In this document: positions 1-7,111 of the stretch, one piece after another
Layout of the letters: every line of letters starts with the position of its first letter
Position numbering within the stretch: position 1 is the stretch's first letter
NCBI GenBank assembly: GCA_910584545.1
Contig: CAJUBC010000074.1
Location: 1 to 7,580 of the forward strand
From: an uncultured Muribaculaceae bacterium
GTDB taxonomy: Bacteria; Bacteroidota; Bacteroidia; Bacteroidales; Muribaculaceae
Direction of reading: 5' to 3'
Length of the DNA stretch: 7,580 nt
Made by a program: the position numbers and the translations under genes
Notes under the pieces: model-generated
What the model was told of the DNA's origin: nothing
Database searches by the model: none
Seen by the model: only the letters and a program-made list of their open reading frames with translations

Positions 1-36
1 AAGACAGACGCTCTAAACCAGCTGAGCTAATCGCCC
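1..36 (-). tRNA. tRNA 5' half, cut by the window edge (possibly tRNA-Val)
   Basis: Read on the minus strand, the segment starts GGGCGATTAGCTCAGCTGG. It fits the 5' half of a tRNA: a 7-base acceptor strand, T8 and A9, a D stem GCTC/GAGC closing a loop with the invariant GG, then the 5' side of the anticodon stem (TCTGT) and the loop start C32, T33. Counting places the last visible base at position 34, the first anticodon base, as U. The other two anticodon bases and the 3' half lie outside the window, so the amino acid cannot be read. The sequence recalls Bacteroidales tRNA-Val(UAC), but that is from memory. With U at 34 it would not be a queuosine tRNA, so its position beside queA does not mean it is a QueA substrate. 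Confidence 0.9.
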
Positions 37-47
37 GATTGCGAGTG

Positions 48-79
48 CAAAGTTAAGGCTTTTTTTTATATCTCACAAA
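48..79 (-). promoter_or_regulatory. Promoter of the minus-strand tRNA
   Basis: On the minus strand, TTTG (79 to 76) is followed after exactly 20 bases by TAACTTTG (55 to 48). This is a full match to the Bacteroidota primary sigma factor promoter (TTTG at -33, TAnnTTTG at -7). Transcription should begin a few bases on, near 41-46, just before the tRNA 5' end at 36. The core closely matches the rRNA promoter at the other end of the window. Confidence 0.8.
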
Positions 80-96
80 TTTTTTTGCTAATTTTG
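65..96 (+). promoter_or_regulatory. Probable promoter of the queA-aroA operon
   Basis: TAATTTTG at 89-96 matches the Bacteroidota -7 consensus TAnnTTTG exactly. The base run 20 bases upstream (65-68) is TTTA, one mismatch from the -33 TTTG. Transcription would start near 100, giving a leader of roughly 60 bases before the ATG at 162. The element lies back to back with the tRNA promoter: the tRNA -33 box (76-79) falls inside this promoter's spacer. The weaker -33 box suggests a more modest promoter than that of the tRNA. Confidence 0.5.
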
Positions 97-161
97 TGAA
101 AAATTTTTTCTTCGTCTCCTTTATTTTAACGGAGACAGAACCGAAATTATCAGAAAGTCAG

Positions 162-1454
162 ATGAATATACTCGATAAGGTTAAAAACATAAGAATCGCG
201 GATTTTGACTATCCATTGCCCGACGAAAGGATTGCCCGCCATCCTCTCGCCGCCCGCGACAGTTGCCTGCTGCTGGTTGCAGGCAATGACGGCCAGGTCC
301 GTCACCGCCGCTTCGATGTCCTCCCGGAGCTACTGCCGCAGGGTTCCCTATTAGTCTGCAACAATACCCGCGTGATCAACGCCCGCATAAAGTTCCGTAA
401 GGAAACCGGCTCCGAGGTCGAGGTCTTCCTCCTTGAACCGCTCGACCCGGAGGATTATGTCCTCATGTTCCAGAGCAAGGGGCGCTGCAGATGGAGCTGT
501 ATGGTGGGCAACCTCAAGCGTTGGAAAAGCGGACCTCTGACCAAGGAACTGACAATCGACGGTCGCAAGGTCATGCTGTCCGCTACGCGTGGCGAGGCAC
601 GTCCCGGCAACGCCCATGAGGTGGACTTCAGCTGGGATGATCAGGACCTCACGTTCGCTTCGATAGTGGATGCTGCCGGTTATATACCTATCCCTCCATA
701 TCTGCGTCGTCCCTCGGAGCAGTCGGATGCCGACGACTACCAGACGGTATACGCCCGTGTGAAAGGCTCCGTGGCCGCTCCGACAGCCGGACTGCACTTC
801 ACCGAGCGGATTTTCGACGAACTGAAGAAAAAAGGTGTCACCGCGATGCCGGTCACCCTTCATGTAGGAGCCGGCACCTTCCAACCTGTCAAGTCTGACC
901 TTATCGGAGAACATCCCATGCATACGGAGGTATTCAGCGTCGACCGCAGTCTTGTGCAGACGCTTGTCGATGCCTTGCGCGATGGTCGGTCTATTACAGC
1001 AGTAGGAACCACATCGGTGCGGACTCTCGAGTCTCTTCCTTATTTAGGAATGGCCCTGACATCGGGCGACGAGTCACTGACAGTAGGTCAGTGGACGGCC
1101 TACATGACAGATGCTCCTGAAAGTGATGTAGAATCAAAGGATCAGACCATATCATGGCTGGAGGCGTTGCTCGCATACTTCGACCGCAATGCCATCCCGA
1201 CAATCACGGCTTCCACATCTATAATGATAGCCCCCGGTTTCAGGTGGCGTTTAGTAGACCGCATGGTGACCAACTTCCACCAGCCGCAGTCGACGTTGCT
1301 GCTGCTCGTATCTTCATTTCTCGGAGCGGACAGCACCGACCAACCGCGTTGGCGCGGCATATACGACGAGGCACTTGCCGGAGACTACCGATTCCTTTCG
1401 TATGGCGATGCCTGTCTTTTCGAGGGCGGCTGGAACCCAGTCTTAACAGATTGA
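162..1454 (+). CDS. queA: S-adenosylmethionine:tRNA ribosyltransferase-isomerase QueA
   Basis: QueA transfers and isomerises the ribosyl part of S-adenosylmethionine onto 7-aminomethyl-7-deazaguanine in tRNA, making epoxyqueuosine at position 34 of GUN-anticodon tRNAs; it acts in the cytoplasm. From the ATG at 162 the protein has 430 residues. Family motifs in order: NNTRV (67-71), GSVAAPTAGLHFTE (202-215), GAGTF (236-240), GTTSVRTLE (282-290), TNFHQPQST (370-378) and FLSYGD (411-416). It is longer than E. coli QueA (about 356 residues), mainly through extra sequence around 292-348 between the SVRTLE and TNFH motifs; I recall the same long form in other Bacteroidota. An in-frame GTG at 96 would add 22 residues, but they do not resemble the family N-terminus and the GTG overlaps the predicted -7 box, so the ATG at 162 was chosen. 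First gene of a three-gene operon; aroA starts 1 base after its stop. Confidence 0.95.
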   Translation: MNILDKVKNIRIADFDYPLPDERIARHPLAARDSCLLLVAGNDGQVRHRRFDVLPELLPQGSLLVCNNTRVINARIKFRKETGSEVEVFLLEPLDPEDYVLMFQSKGRCRWSCMVGNLKRWKSGPLTKELTIDGRKVMLSATRGEARPGNAHEVDFSWDDQDLTFASIVDAAGYIPIPPYLRRPSEQSDADDYQTVYARVKGSVAAPTAGLHFTERIFDELKKKGVTAMPVTLHVGAGTFQPVKSDLIGEHPMHTEVFSVDRSLVQTLVDALRDGRSITAVGTTSVRTLESLPYLGMALTSGDESLTVGQWTAYMTDAPESDVESKDQTISWLEALLAYFDRNAIPTITASTSIMIAPGFRWRLVDRMVTNFHQPQSTLLLLVSSFLGADSTDQPRWRGIYDEALAGDYRFLSYGDACLFEGGWNPVLTD

Positions 1455-1455
1455 T

Positions 1456-2661
1456 ATGGATTCGGAATCTACAGTGACCGTGTGCCTTCCGGGGTCGAAA
1501 AGTATCGCCGCGAGAGCCCTTATCTGTTGCCGGACGATTGGACGCAGGAAACTGTCCAATCTGCCGGACTGCGACGACACGCGCGAACTTGCCGCTGCCC
1601 TCGATCTATTCGATGCCGGAGGTGGCTCGGAACGGGTCTTCAATCTCGGCACCGGGGCTACGTCCCTCCGCTTCTTTCTCGCTCTCGCCGCATCCTCTCT
1701 CTGTTTTGACGGAGTGATTGACTGCACGGATGCTCTTCGGCAGCGTCCAATCCGACCATTGGTCGACGCACTCCGCAGTCTTGGAGCGGATATAGAATAT
1801 CTCGCAGAAGAGGGTAGACCTCCCCTCAGGGTACGAGGCCGTCGACTCGACGGAGGCGCGGTGGAATTGCCCGATGGACTCAGTTCGCAGTTCGCATCCG
1901 CGTTGCTGCTTGCTTCGCCGCTCTGGAATCGTCCTCTCGAATTATCGGGAAAGTCAATCCCGTCGGTTTCCCGCCCATATTTTGAGATGACGCGCGATGT
2001 GATGCAGTGTTTATCGGAGTCAAACAGTATGCCGTTTATGATTGAATCCGACTGGTCCGCCGCGGCTCCTTTCTATCAGTTCGCCCTGATGCGTCCGGGC
2101 AAGGTGATGAGATTGGCGAGACTCGTTGCCCTCGAGCGGTCGCTTCAGGGAGATTCCGCCGCCGCTGCGCTCTTTGGCCGCTTTGGTGTCACTACTGTAT
2201 TCGAAGAGGATGCTGATGGCGCTTATGCCGAGGTTGTCGCTGATCCCGCGCGGGTTGCGGCTCTCTCCGCTTCCGGCTCTCCATTGAGACTCGACATGCG
2301 TGATACGCCGGACCTTGTCCCCTCCCTTGTGACGGCATTGTGTTTCGCCGGTATCAGGTTTGAATTGACCGGTGTCGGTCATCTGCGGCTGAAGGAATCG
2401 GACCGTGTGACCACTCTGATCCTTGAACTGTCGAAAGCCGGGTTCGTGCTCTCGGCCGGAGAGGATTCAATAGCATGGCATGGGGAGCGGGTTGATGTTG
2501 ATGGAGTGCCGGAGTATGACTCGCATGGCGATCACCGCATCGCCATGGCAATGGCCGTCGCGGTCGCTGTTACCGGGAAGGGTTCCATTACAGGCAAAGA
2601 AGCCGTAGGCAAATCGTTTCCCGGATTTTTCGAAGAACTCTCAAAATTGATTGATAGATGA
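1456..2661 (+). CDS. aroA: 3-phosphoshikimate 1-carboxyvinyltransferase (EPSP synthase)
   Basis: AroA joins shikimate-3-phosphate and phosphoenolpyruvate to make EPSP, the sixth step of the shikimate route to chorismate and the aromatic amino acids. The 401-residue length is normal. Recognisable sites, with E. coli equivalents: PGSKS with K15 (K22) and R20 (R27); R72 (R100); RQRPI with R97 (R124); SSQF at 143-146 (S169-Q171); SRPY at 172-175; DTPDL with catalytic D286 (D313); LKESDR with K313, E314 (E341) and R317 (R344); GDHRIAMA with R361 (R386); GKSFP with K386 (K411). All main catalytic residues are present. Unusual points are the loop G-T-G-A-T-S-L-R at 65-72 where most enzymes have G-N-A-G-T-A-M-R, and SIAAR at 16-20 instead of the common SxSNR. 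The ATG lies 1 base past the queA stop and the stop overlaps the next gene by 4 bases, so the three genes are probably translationally coupled. Confidence 0.95.
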   Translation: MDSESTVTVCLPGSKSIAARALICCRTIGRRKLSNLPDCDDTRELAAALDLFDAGGGSERVFNLGTGATSLRFFLALAASSLCFDGVIDCTDALRQRPIRPLVDALRSLGADIEYLAEEGRPPLRVRGRRLDGGAVELPDGLSSQFASALLLASPLWNRPLELSGKSIPSVSRPYFEMTRDVMQCLSESNSMPFMIESDWSAAAPFYQFALMRPGKVMRLARLVALERSLQGDSAAAALFGRFGVTTVFEEDADGAYAEVVADPARVAALSASGSPLRLDMRDTPDLVPSLVTALCFAGIRFELTGVGHLRLKESDRVTTLILELSKAGFVLSAGEDSIAWHGERVDVDGVPEYDSHGDHRIAMAMAVAVAVTGKGSITGKEAVGKSFPGFFEELSKLIDR

Positions 2662-3122
2662 AAGGTGCGTTGGTGATATTGATATTTCTTGTGGTGATCG
2701 GGGTAGTGCTGTATCTGTTCGAGCTGCGCTGGCGAAGCCGCCAGCCATCCGGTCCTGCCGAAAGTGAAGGAGAGGCTGAGGTTCAGCAAACCGAACAGCA
2801 GCCTGAGCCACCGGAGGAGGTTCCCGACGGCGAGGTGTGTTGCGGTATGCATATCACCTGCGAGAAAGACACTCTGTCGGTAGTGACCGATGAGGTGGTA
2901 TATTATGACGATGAGGAATTGGACCGTTTTATAGGACGTTCTCCGGAGAGTTACACCCCTAAGGAGGCGGATGAATTCAACGAAGTGCTGATGACCTTGC
3001 GCCCCGAGGATGTGCCCGGCTGGGCCCGCAGCATCACCCTCCGCGGCCTTGAACTTCCCCCCGACATCCGCGACGCCCTACTGATGATAGTCAACGAGCA
3101 GCGTGCCGCTAAAACCAGATGA
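2658..3122 (+). CDS. Conserved Bacteroidota membrane-anchored protein with a CCGxHxxC motif, function unknown
   Basis: The 154-residue product has one hydrophobic helix at about 3-22, followed by basic residues (R24-R28) and a Glu/Gln/Pro-rich low-complexity linker to about residue 58. It then has a compact domain containing C61-C62-G-M-H65-I-T-C68-E-K-D, an acidic YYDDEELD stretch (82-89) and a C-terminal part with GWARSITLRGLELP (121-134). By the positive-inside rule the basic flank after the helix suggests a cytoplasmic domain. I recall similar proteins in other Bacteroidales, in some cases near queA or aroA, but know no demonstrated function. Three Cys and one His within eight residues could bind a metal, which is a guess. 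ATGA overlaps the aroA stop, so it is very likely translated as part of the operon. Its stop lies 2 bases from the stop of the convergent hydrolase gene. Confidence 0.85.
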   Translation: MKGALVILIFLVVIGVVLYLFELRWRSRQPSGPAESEGEAEVQQTEQQPEPPEEVPDGEVCCGMHITCEKDTLSVVTDEVVYYDDEELDRFIGRSPESYTPKEADEFNEVLMTLRPEDVPGWARSITLRGLELPPDIRDALLMIVNEQRAAKTR

Positions 3123-3124
3123 GA

Positions 3125-5410
3125 TTATTCTACCCAGATGCGTTCGATCAGTAGCGTTTGAGGGATTCCTTTCTTTTGCGGGATGGTGAGCGTTACGGAT
3201 TCTATATCACTCATTTCTCCTCGCTTGCCGTCGATGACGGGAGTGAATCTTGTCAGCATCGTGGGGTAGGGTGCAGGAACGATTACCGCTTCTGTCGGTA
3301 CGAGTTCATCGACCGAGATGTTGGCTGTGCCGATTGAATCCGTCCTGACCGGAGCGCTGAATGTCGCGCCGTTCTTGAAAGTAAGCGAGAGCTTGGTGCC
3401 CTCCGGTATACCGGTGGACTTATGCTCGCCGGCTTCGTCGATGAACCGTGCGTGAAGCGAATTCAACTTGATGTCGGCAGGTATGCGGGCCATCTTGTCG
3501 CCGACATATCGCTTCAATACAGTTATCCCGTCGCTGTCAGGATTGGTTTTCAGTTCGTAGAATTTCGGCGCGTCCCATCCGAGGTCGAGACTCTCCAGAC
3601 GATAGTTCCATGCCTCCGGTATCATGTTGACATCAAGCGCCGGATCAGCTTCCTTTCTGCTGAGCAGGGTGACCGGATAACTGTCGGTATAGGGCGCTAC
3701 GTACTCGGTGAGTCCGATGTTACCGGCCACCCTAGCGTGTCCTAATCTGTCGGGCGCTGGGAAATCAGCGCTGCCGGCCTGAAGAAGATATGTTCCGGGC
3801 GTAACGGTAATTTTACCATTGGCGGCTTTCCCTGATGCTGTGTTGCCGACATCGATTCCCTTGAAATAGAATTCATTTCCGAGCGACGGAAGATTTATCG
3901 TCATCTCTTCGGCTGTGGAGGTGGCTATGACCTTTGTGTTTTTAAGGTCGGTGTCGCCAAAGGGGTCTTCGATTATCGTCACGTTCGGCATTACCTCGAG
4001 TCTCCAGACATCAGATCCCTCGAGACGGTCGAGGAAATATGCCCCGGAACCGCTGTATTCAACCACCGGTGAATTGCCGTGACCCGCTATCTGCTGCAGC
4101 TTTCCTGCGTCTTCCGGTTTCGTCGAGGTGTTGTTGGTGTAGATGAACTTCTCGGGAGAATTGAATTCGCTGAGGTCCTCCTCGTAACTGATGCGGGTAT
4201 GGCCGAAGCGGGTGTTCTCGGGATAGTTGCCGTAGTCGGCGCCGCGCGGAATCTCTCGGGCAGCCTCGGCCGCCACCATCATGCTCAGCGCCTTGGCCGG
4301 AGTATAGACAAGGTTCAGATAATGGGTGGGATATTCCGTATTATAAGGAGCGAGGTCTATCGGGTCGTAGGCGAACTGCGTGATCCATTGGAAGCCCTCC
4401 TTGCGGAAAGTGCGCGCCACGGCCGGATAGAGGTGCGAGTAGAGCACGTCGGCGGGGTCGAACTCGTAGACCACACGAGCGAGTTTGTCGTAGCCCGGCA
4501 TAGTGCCTTTCCATGGAATAGTGTAGTGGTCGATAGCCGGAAGGAAGTTCCCCTTACGCTCATGTCCGGCCACTAATCCTGTCGGATACCACTGATAAGT
4601 GGTGCCGTCGATATCCTTGGCTGCATAGTAGGAAGCAGTTACCTGCGGGTTATGCGTCACATTGTATAATATGGGTTTGTCGAAGCCGGCCTTGCGCAAT
4701 GCGTGTGCCATCCGGTCGATATAGGCGGTAACCTCCTTCTCCGTGCCTGAATGGCAGGGCTCGTTGTTTATCTCCATGGCGATGATGGCCCTGTCCTGCG
4801 CGTAGCTGCGGCCTGTGTATGGATTCACATGCTCGGCAAGCTGGGTGAGATAGCGCTCCTGTATCTCCTGAGCCTTCTTGTACTCATGGATATTGCATTT
4901 GTCGAAGTCGTAGGTAAACGCTCCGGTGTCGATGTTGCGCTCCGGATAACCGTTGCCGAAATTCGTTTGTGCCGTCAGCACCACATCTATGCCACGCTCC
5001 TCGAGGCGGCCTATCATGTAGTCGAGCAGGTCGAGATGGTCATTGTCGAGAAGATTGCCGGCAGAATCGGCAAGTTCCGCGTCCCATAGATGGAGTCTGA
5101 ACGCGTTCAGACCGAGTCGCGCGATATGGTAGATGTCGCGGTCGATGGCCTCGCGGCGGTCGCGTCCCAGATAACCGAGTGCGCGGTATGAATATGCGAA
5201 CGGTGTGGTGTAGTTGGTGCCGTAGTACGACACTTCCTCACCGTTGTCGCTTCTTCGCATCACACCGTGATCATCTACAATCACGGTATAGCTCTGTCTC
5301 TCCACGCCGGGTGCCGTGCGTTTCCGTGCCACCGCTCCCGCTTCTGTCATACAGGCCGATGCCAAAGCCAGCGTCAAAGCCCCTCCGTATATTAGTCTCT
5401 TCATTGTCAT
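3125..5410 (-). CDS. Exported clan GH-A glycoside hydrolase (GH5/cellulase-like), substrate unknown
   Basis: This 761-residue protein begins with a basic and hydrophobic signal sequence (about 3-20). LASAC-M with C20 could be a lipobox; cleavage after the Ala-rich stretch near residue 26 is an alternative, so it is either a surface lipoprotein or secreted. The catalytic part (about 40-400) looks like a clan GH-A TIM barrel: NAFRLHLWD (102-110) carries the conserved strand-2 Arg (R105); INNEP (214-218) supplies the likely acid/base E217; VVYEFDP (313-319) supplies the likely nucleophile E316; and FQWITQFAYDP (340-350) follows. The rest (about 400-761) is probably beta-rich accessory domains. 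The family looks familiar from gut Bacteroidota, where it is annotated as cellulase or GH5-like, but I cannot name a substrate. No susC/susD pair, sulfatase or sensor is visible, so it is not in an obvious polysaccharide utilisation locus here. The start could be Met1 (5410) or Met3 (5404); MKRLIYGG from Met3 is the more typical signal-peptide start. No promoter was found in the 76 bases upstream, so co-transcription with the upstream membrane gene is possible. Confidence 0.85.
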   Translation of the reverse strand: MTMKRLIYGGALTLALASACMTEAGAVARKRTAPGVERQSYTVIVDDHGVMRRSDNGEEVSYYGTNYTTPFAYSYRALGYLGRDRREAIDRDIYHIARLGLNAFRLHLWDAELADSAGNLLDNDHLDLLDYMIGRLEERGIDVVLTAQTNFGNGYPERNIDTGAFTYDFDKCNIHEYKKAQEIQERYLTQLAEHVNPYTGRSYAQDRAIIAMEINNEPCHSGTEKEVTAYIDRMAHALRKAGFDKPILYNVTHNPQVTASYYAAKDIDGTTYQWYPTGLVAGHERKGNFLPAIDHYTIPWKGTMPGYDKLARVVYEFDPADVLYSHLYPAVARTFRKEGFQWITQFAYDPIDLAPYNTEYPTHYLNLVYTPAKALSMMVAAEAAREIPRGADYGNYPENTRFGHTRISYEEDLSEFNSPEKFIYTNNTSTKPEDAGKLQQIAGHGNSPVVEYSGSGAYFLDRLEGSDVWRLEVMPNVTIIEDPFGDTDLKNTKVIATSTAEEMTINLPSLGNEFYFKGIDVGNTASGKAANGKITVTPGTYLLQAGSADFPAPDRLGHARVAGNIGLTEYVAPYTDSYPVTLLSRKEADPALDVNMIPEAWNYRLESLDLGWDAPKFYELKTNPDSDGITVLKRYVGDKMARIPADIKLNSLHARFIDEAGEHKSTGIPEGTKLSLTFKNGATFSAPVRTDSIGTANISVDELVPTEAVIVPAPYPTMLTRFTPVIDGKRGEMSDIESVTLTIPQKKGIPQTLLIERIWVE

Positions 5411-5486
5411 CTCTATTTGTTATCTGAAAACTCTCGACTTAGTGATTTGGTTTTCCTAATATATAACGCATCAAGTTGCTGTAATA

Positions 5487-6095
5487 TTAGTAACTCCTAT
5501 GTACTGCTTGTCTGTAGCTCGATTTAGGGACTTCGATATTGCATCCCTCGCGTCGGATTACCGGTATTCCCCATAACCCTCGTTCCATCTTCAGTTGAAC
5601 CGTGTCCATCTTCTTAAGTCGCCTGTAATCGTCGAATTTCACAGATAGATTCTTTGTGCGCCCATCCTCAAGCCGAACCTCCATATAATATTGTTGATAA
5701 GGTTCTCCTCTTCCATAAGTGCGTCGTGAGATTCTCTTTGTCTTGTAATGAGTCTCGCTGTACAGACGCTCTATTACAGCTCGCTCTGTATGTATCGTGT
5801 CATGTCTCGCGAAATAAAAATTGCAGAAATAAAAAACGAATAGCAGCAGCGAACCGGTAAATAGAGCATGACATAAAGCATTTACCCATAGCGGGCTGCA
5901 TTGAGTCACAAACTTCCACCACCGAGCGCAGAGGGGAACGGAAACTAAAGCTATTATGGCTGCGCCTGCTATCGGAATCCCTGGTTTCACGATGGTGTTG
6001 GAATATATTGCCATTGATCCGCCGATGGATATGAAAAGTGCGATTGTCAGTAATCCGATTAAAAAATATCTCGCTGCGCTAACAGACTTTTTCAT
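5487..6095 (-). CDS. Hypothetical three-helix membrane protein
   Basis: The 202-residue product is not one I recognise. It shows three hydrophobic helices (about 10-30, 40-57 and 70-96) after a short basic N-terminus (MKKS), then a basic, probably beta-rich soluble tail (about 97-202) containing a YMEVRLEDGRTKNLSV stretch (137-152) and GLWGIPVIRR (173-182). Base composition looks more AT-rich than that of queA and aroA. The ATG at 6095 is the only reasonable start. It lies 76 bases upstream of the hydrolase gene on the same strand, with no obvious intrinsic terminator between, and diverges from the M48 peptidase gene across 123 bases. Function cannot be inferred from context. Confidence 0.75.
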   Translation of the reverse strand: MKKSVSAARYFLIGLLTIALFISIGGSMAIYSNTIVKPGIPIAGAAIIALVSVPLCARWWKFVTQCSPLWVNALCHALFTGSLLLFVFYFCNFYFARHDTIHTERAVIERLYSETHYKTKRISRRTYGRGEPYQQYYMEVRLEDGRTKNLSVKFDDYRRLKKMDTVQLKMERGLWGIPVIRREGCNIEVPKSSYRQAVHRSY

Positions 6096-6218
6096 GATTT
6101 TAGTAATTTTGTACTATAAAAACGTCTTTGCCGTATCGGCATTGCATCAGAACTGCGACAGTAATCGCAAATCTCTCATAGAATCCATTATTTATAATCA
6201 ACAAAATATCAACAAAAA

Positions 6219-7025
6219 ATGCGGAAACTAAGCTTTTACATTCTCGCTTTGGTATGTTGTCTCGCGACAACTCTCCCTGCAAGCGCACAATTAAATCTCA
6301 GAAAACTCGGTAATGCCGTTGTCAAGACTGCTCAGGCCGTAACGATCACCGATGACCAGATGGCGGCATACGTAAAGGAGTCTGTCGACTGGATGGACAA
6401 ACATAATCCGGTCTTGCCCGAAGACAACCCCTATACGGTCCGTCTGCGCAAGCTTACAGAAGGCATCACGGATGCTGATGGAATACCATTGAATTTCAAG
6501 GTGTATCACGTTGTGGATATCAATGCCTTTGCATGTCCGGACGGTAGCGTGCGTGTATTTTCATCGCTGATGGATATTATGGATGACGACGAACTGATGG
6601 GTATAATAGGCCATGAGATAGGCCATGTGCTGAAACATCACTCGAAAAAGGCGTTCCGGACAGCTCTGCTGACCGATGCGCTTAAGGATGGTGTAGCATC
6701 TACCGGTGGAGTCGTGGCGGCTCTTACCGAATCACAGCTCGGAGATCTCGGCGCATCGCTGATCAATTCGAAGTTCTCGCAGAGCCAGGAAAAAGAGGCC
6801 GATGACTGCGGTTACGAGTTTCTGGTGAAGAATGGCCGTAATCCCTGGGGCATGGTAAAAGCCTTCGAGAGGATGAGTCAGCTTGAACAGAAAAATGGAG
6901 TAAAGGCAAGCTATATCCAGAAAATGTTTTCTTCGCACCCTGAAACAAAAGATAGAATCAAGAGAATGTCGCAGCGTGCCTTAAAAGATGGATATGAGAA
7001 GCCGGCTACCAAGACTGCCGAATAA
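6219..7025 (+). CDS. Secreted or periplasmic M48-family zinc metallopeptidase
   Basis: The 268-residue protein has a signal peptide (RK, hydrophobic 5-18, likely cleavage after PASA at 23). An M48 catalytic domain follows: NAFACPDG (102-109, the usual NAF.xPxG strand), the zinc motif HEIGH (H132, E133, H136) and the third ligand expected at E193 in EKEADDCG (191-198). SSHPETKDRI (238-247) is the conserved C-terminal SxHPxxxxRI motif. It resembles compact, soluble M48 peptidases such as LoiP, YcaL or the catalytic part of BepA, which work in envelope protein quality control; there are no TPR repeats and no later membrane helices. The substrate is unknown. The ATG at 6219 follows an A-rich run (CAACAAAAA), typical of Bacteroidota starts. 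The gene stands alone and ends before a strong terminator at 7075-7111. Confidence 0.93.
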   Translation: MRKLSFYILALVCCLATTLPASAQLNLRKLGNAVVKTAQAVTITDDQMAAYVKESVDWMDKHNPVLPEDNPYTVRLRKLTEGITDADGIPLNFKVYHVVDINAFACPDGSVRVFSSLMDIMDDDELMGIIGHEIGHVLKHHSKKAFRTALLTDALKDGVASTGGVVAALTESQLGDLGASLINSKFSQSQEKEADDCGYEFLVKNGRNPWGMVKAFERMSQLEQKNGVKASYIQKMFSSHPETKDRIKRMSQRALKDGYEKPATKTAE

Positions 7026-7074
7026 AGGAATCTGATTTTATCCCATCTCGGCGTGAGCCTGATGGAATATCGCA

Positions 7075-7111
7075 ATTGCGGAGTCGTTAGTCATGGCTTC
7101 GCAATTTTTTT
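7075..7111 (+). terminator. Intrinsic terminator of the M48 peptidase gene
   Basis: ATTGCGGAGTC (7075-7085) pairs along all 11 positions with GGCTTCGCAAT (7095-7105), using two G-U wobbles, around a 9-base loop. Seven T residues (7105-7111) follow directly. It lies 50 bases after the peptidase stop and would shield the rRNA promoter region from read-through. Confidence 0.85.

Noticed and set aside
96..161. GTG at 96 as the queA start, adding 22 residues
   Set aside because: The extra residues (MKNFFFVSFILTETEP...) do not fit the QueA N-terminus, and the GTG overlaps the exact -7 match at 89-96. The ATG at 162 gives the expected start.
3422..5089. Several 100-165 codon plus-strand reading frames opposite the hydrolase gene
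   Set aside because: They are antisense to a well-supported 761-residue protein with a signal peptide and catalytic motifs. Their translations are Arg/Val-rich without recognisable domains, typical of shadows in GC-rich coding sequence.
5456..5490. Inverted repeat CTAATAT/ATATTAG between the small membrane gene and the hydrolase gene
   Set aside because: The arms are only 7 bp, pure AT apart from one C-G pair, 21 bases apart and overlap the stop codon, with no T run on the transcribed strand. It is too weak to call a terminator or operator.
6104..6111. TAATTTTG as a -7 box for the M48 peptidase gene
   Set aside because: It matches TAnnTTTG, but no TTTG or near match lies 18-22 bases upstream, and it lies in AT-rich sequence where such a match arises easily. 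No better promoter was found at 6096-6218, so that promoter is unassigned.
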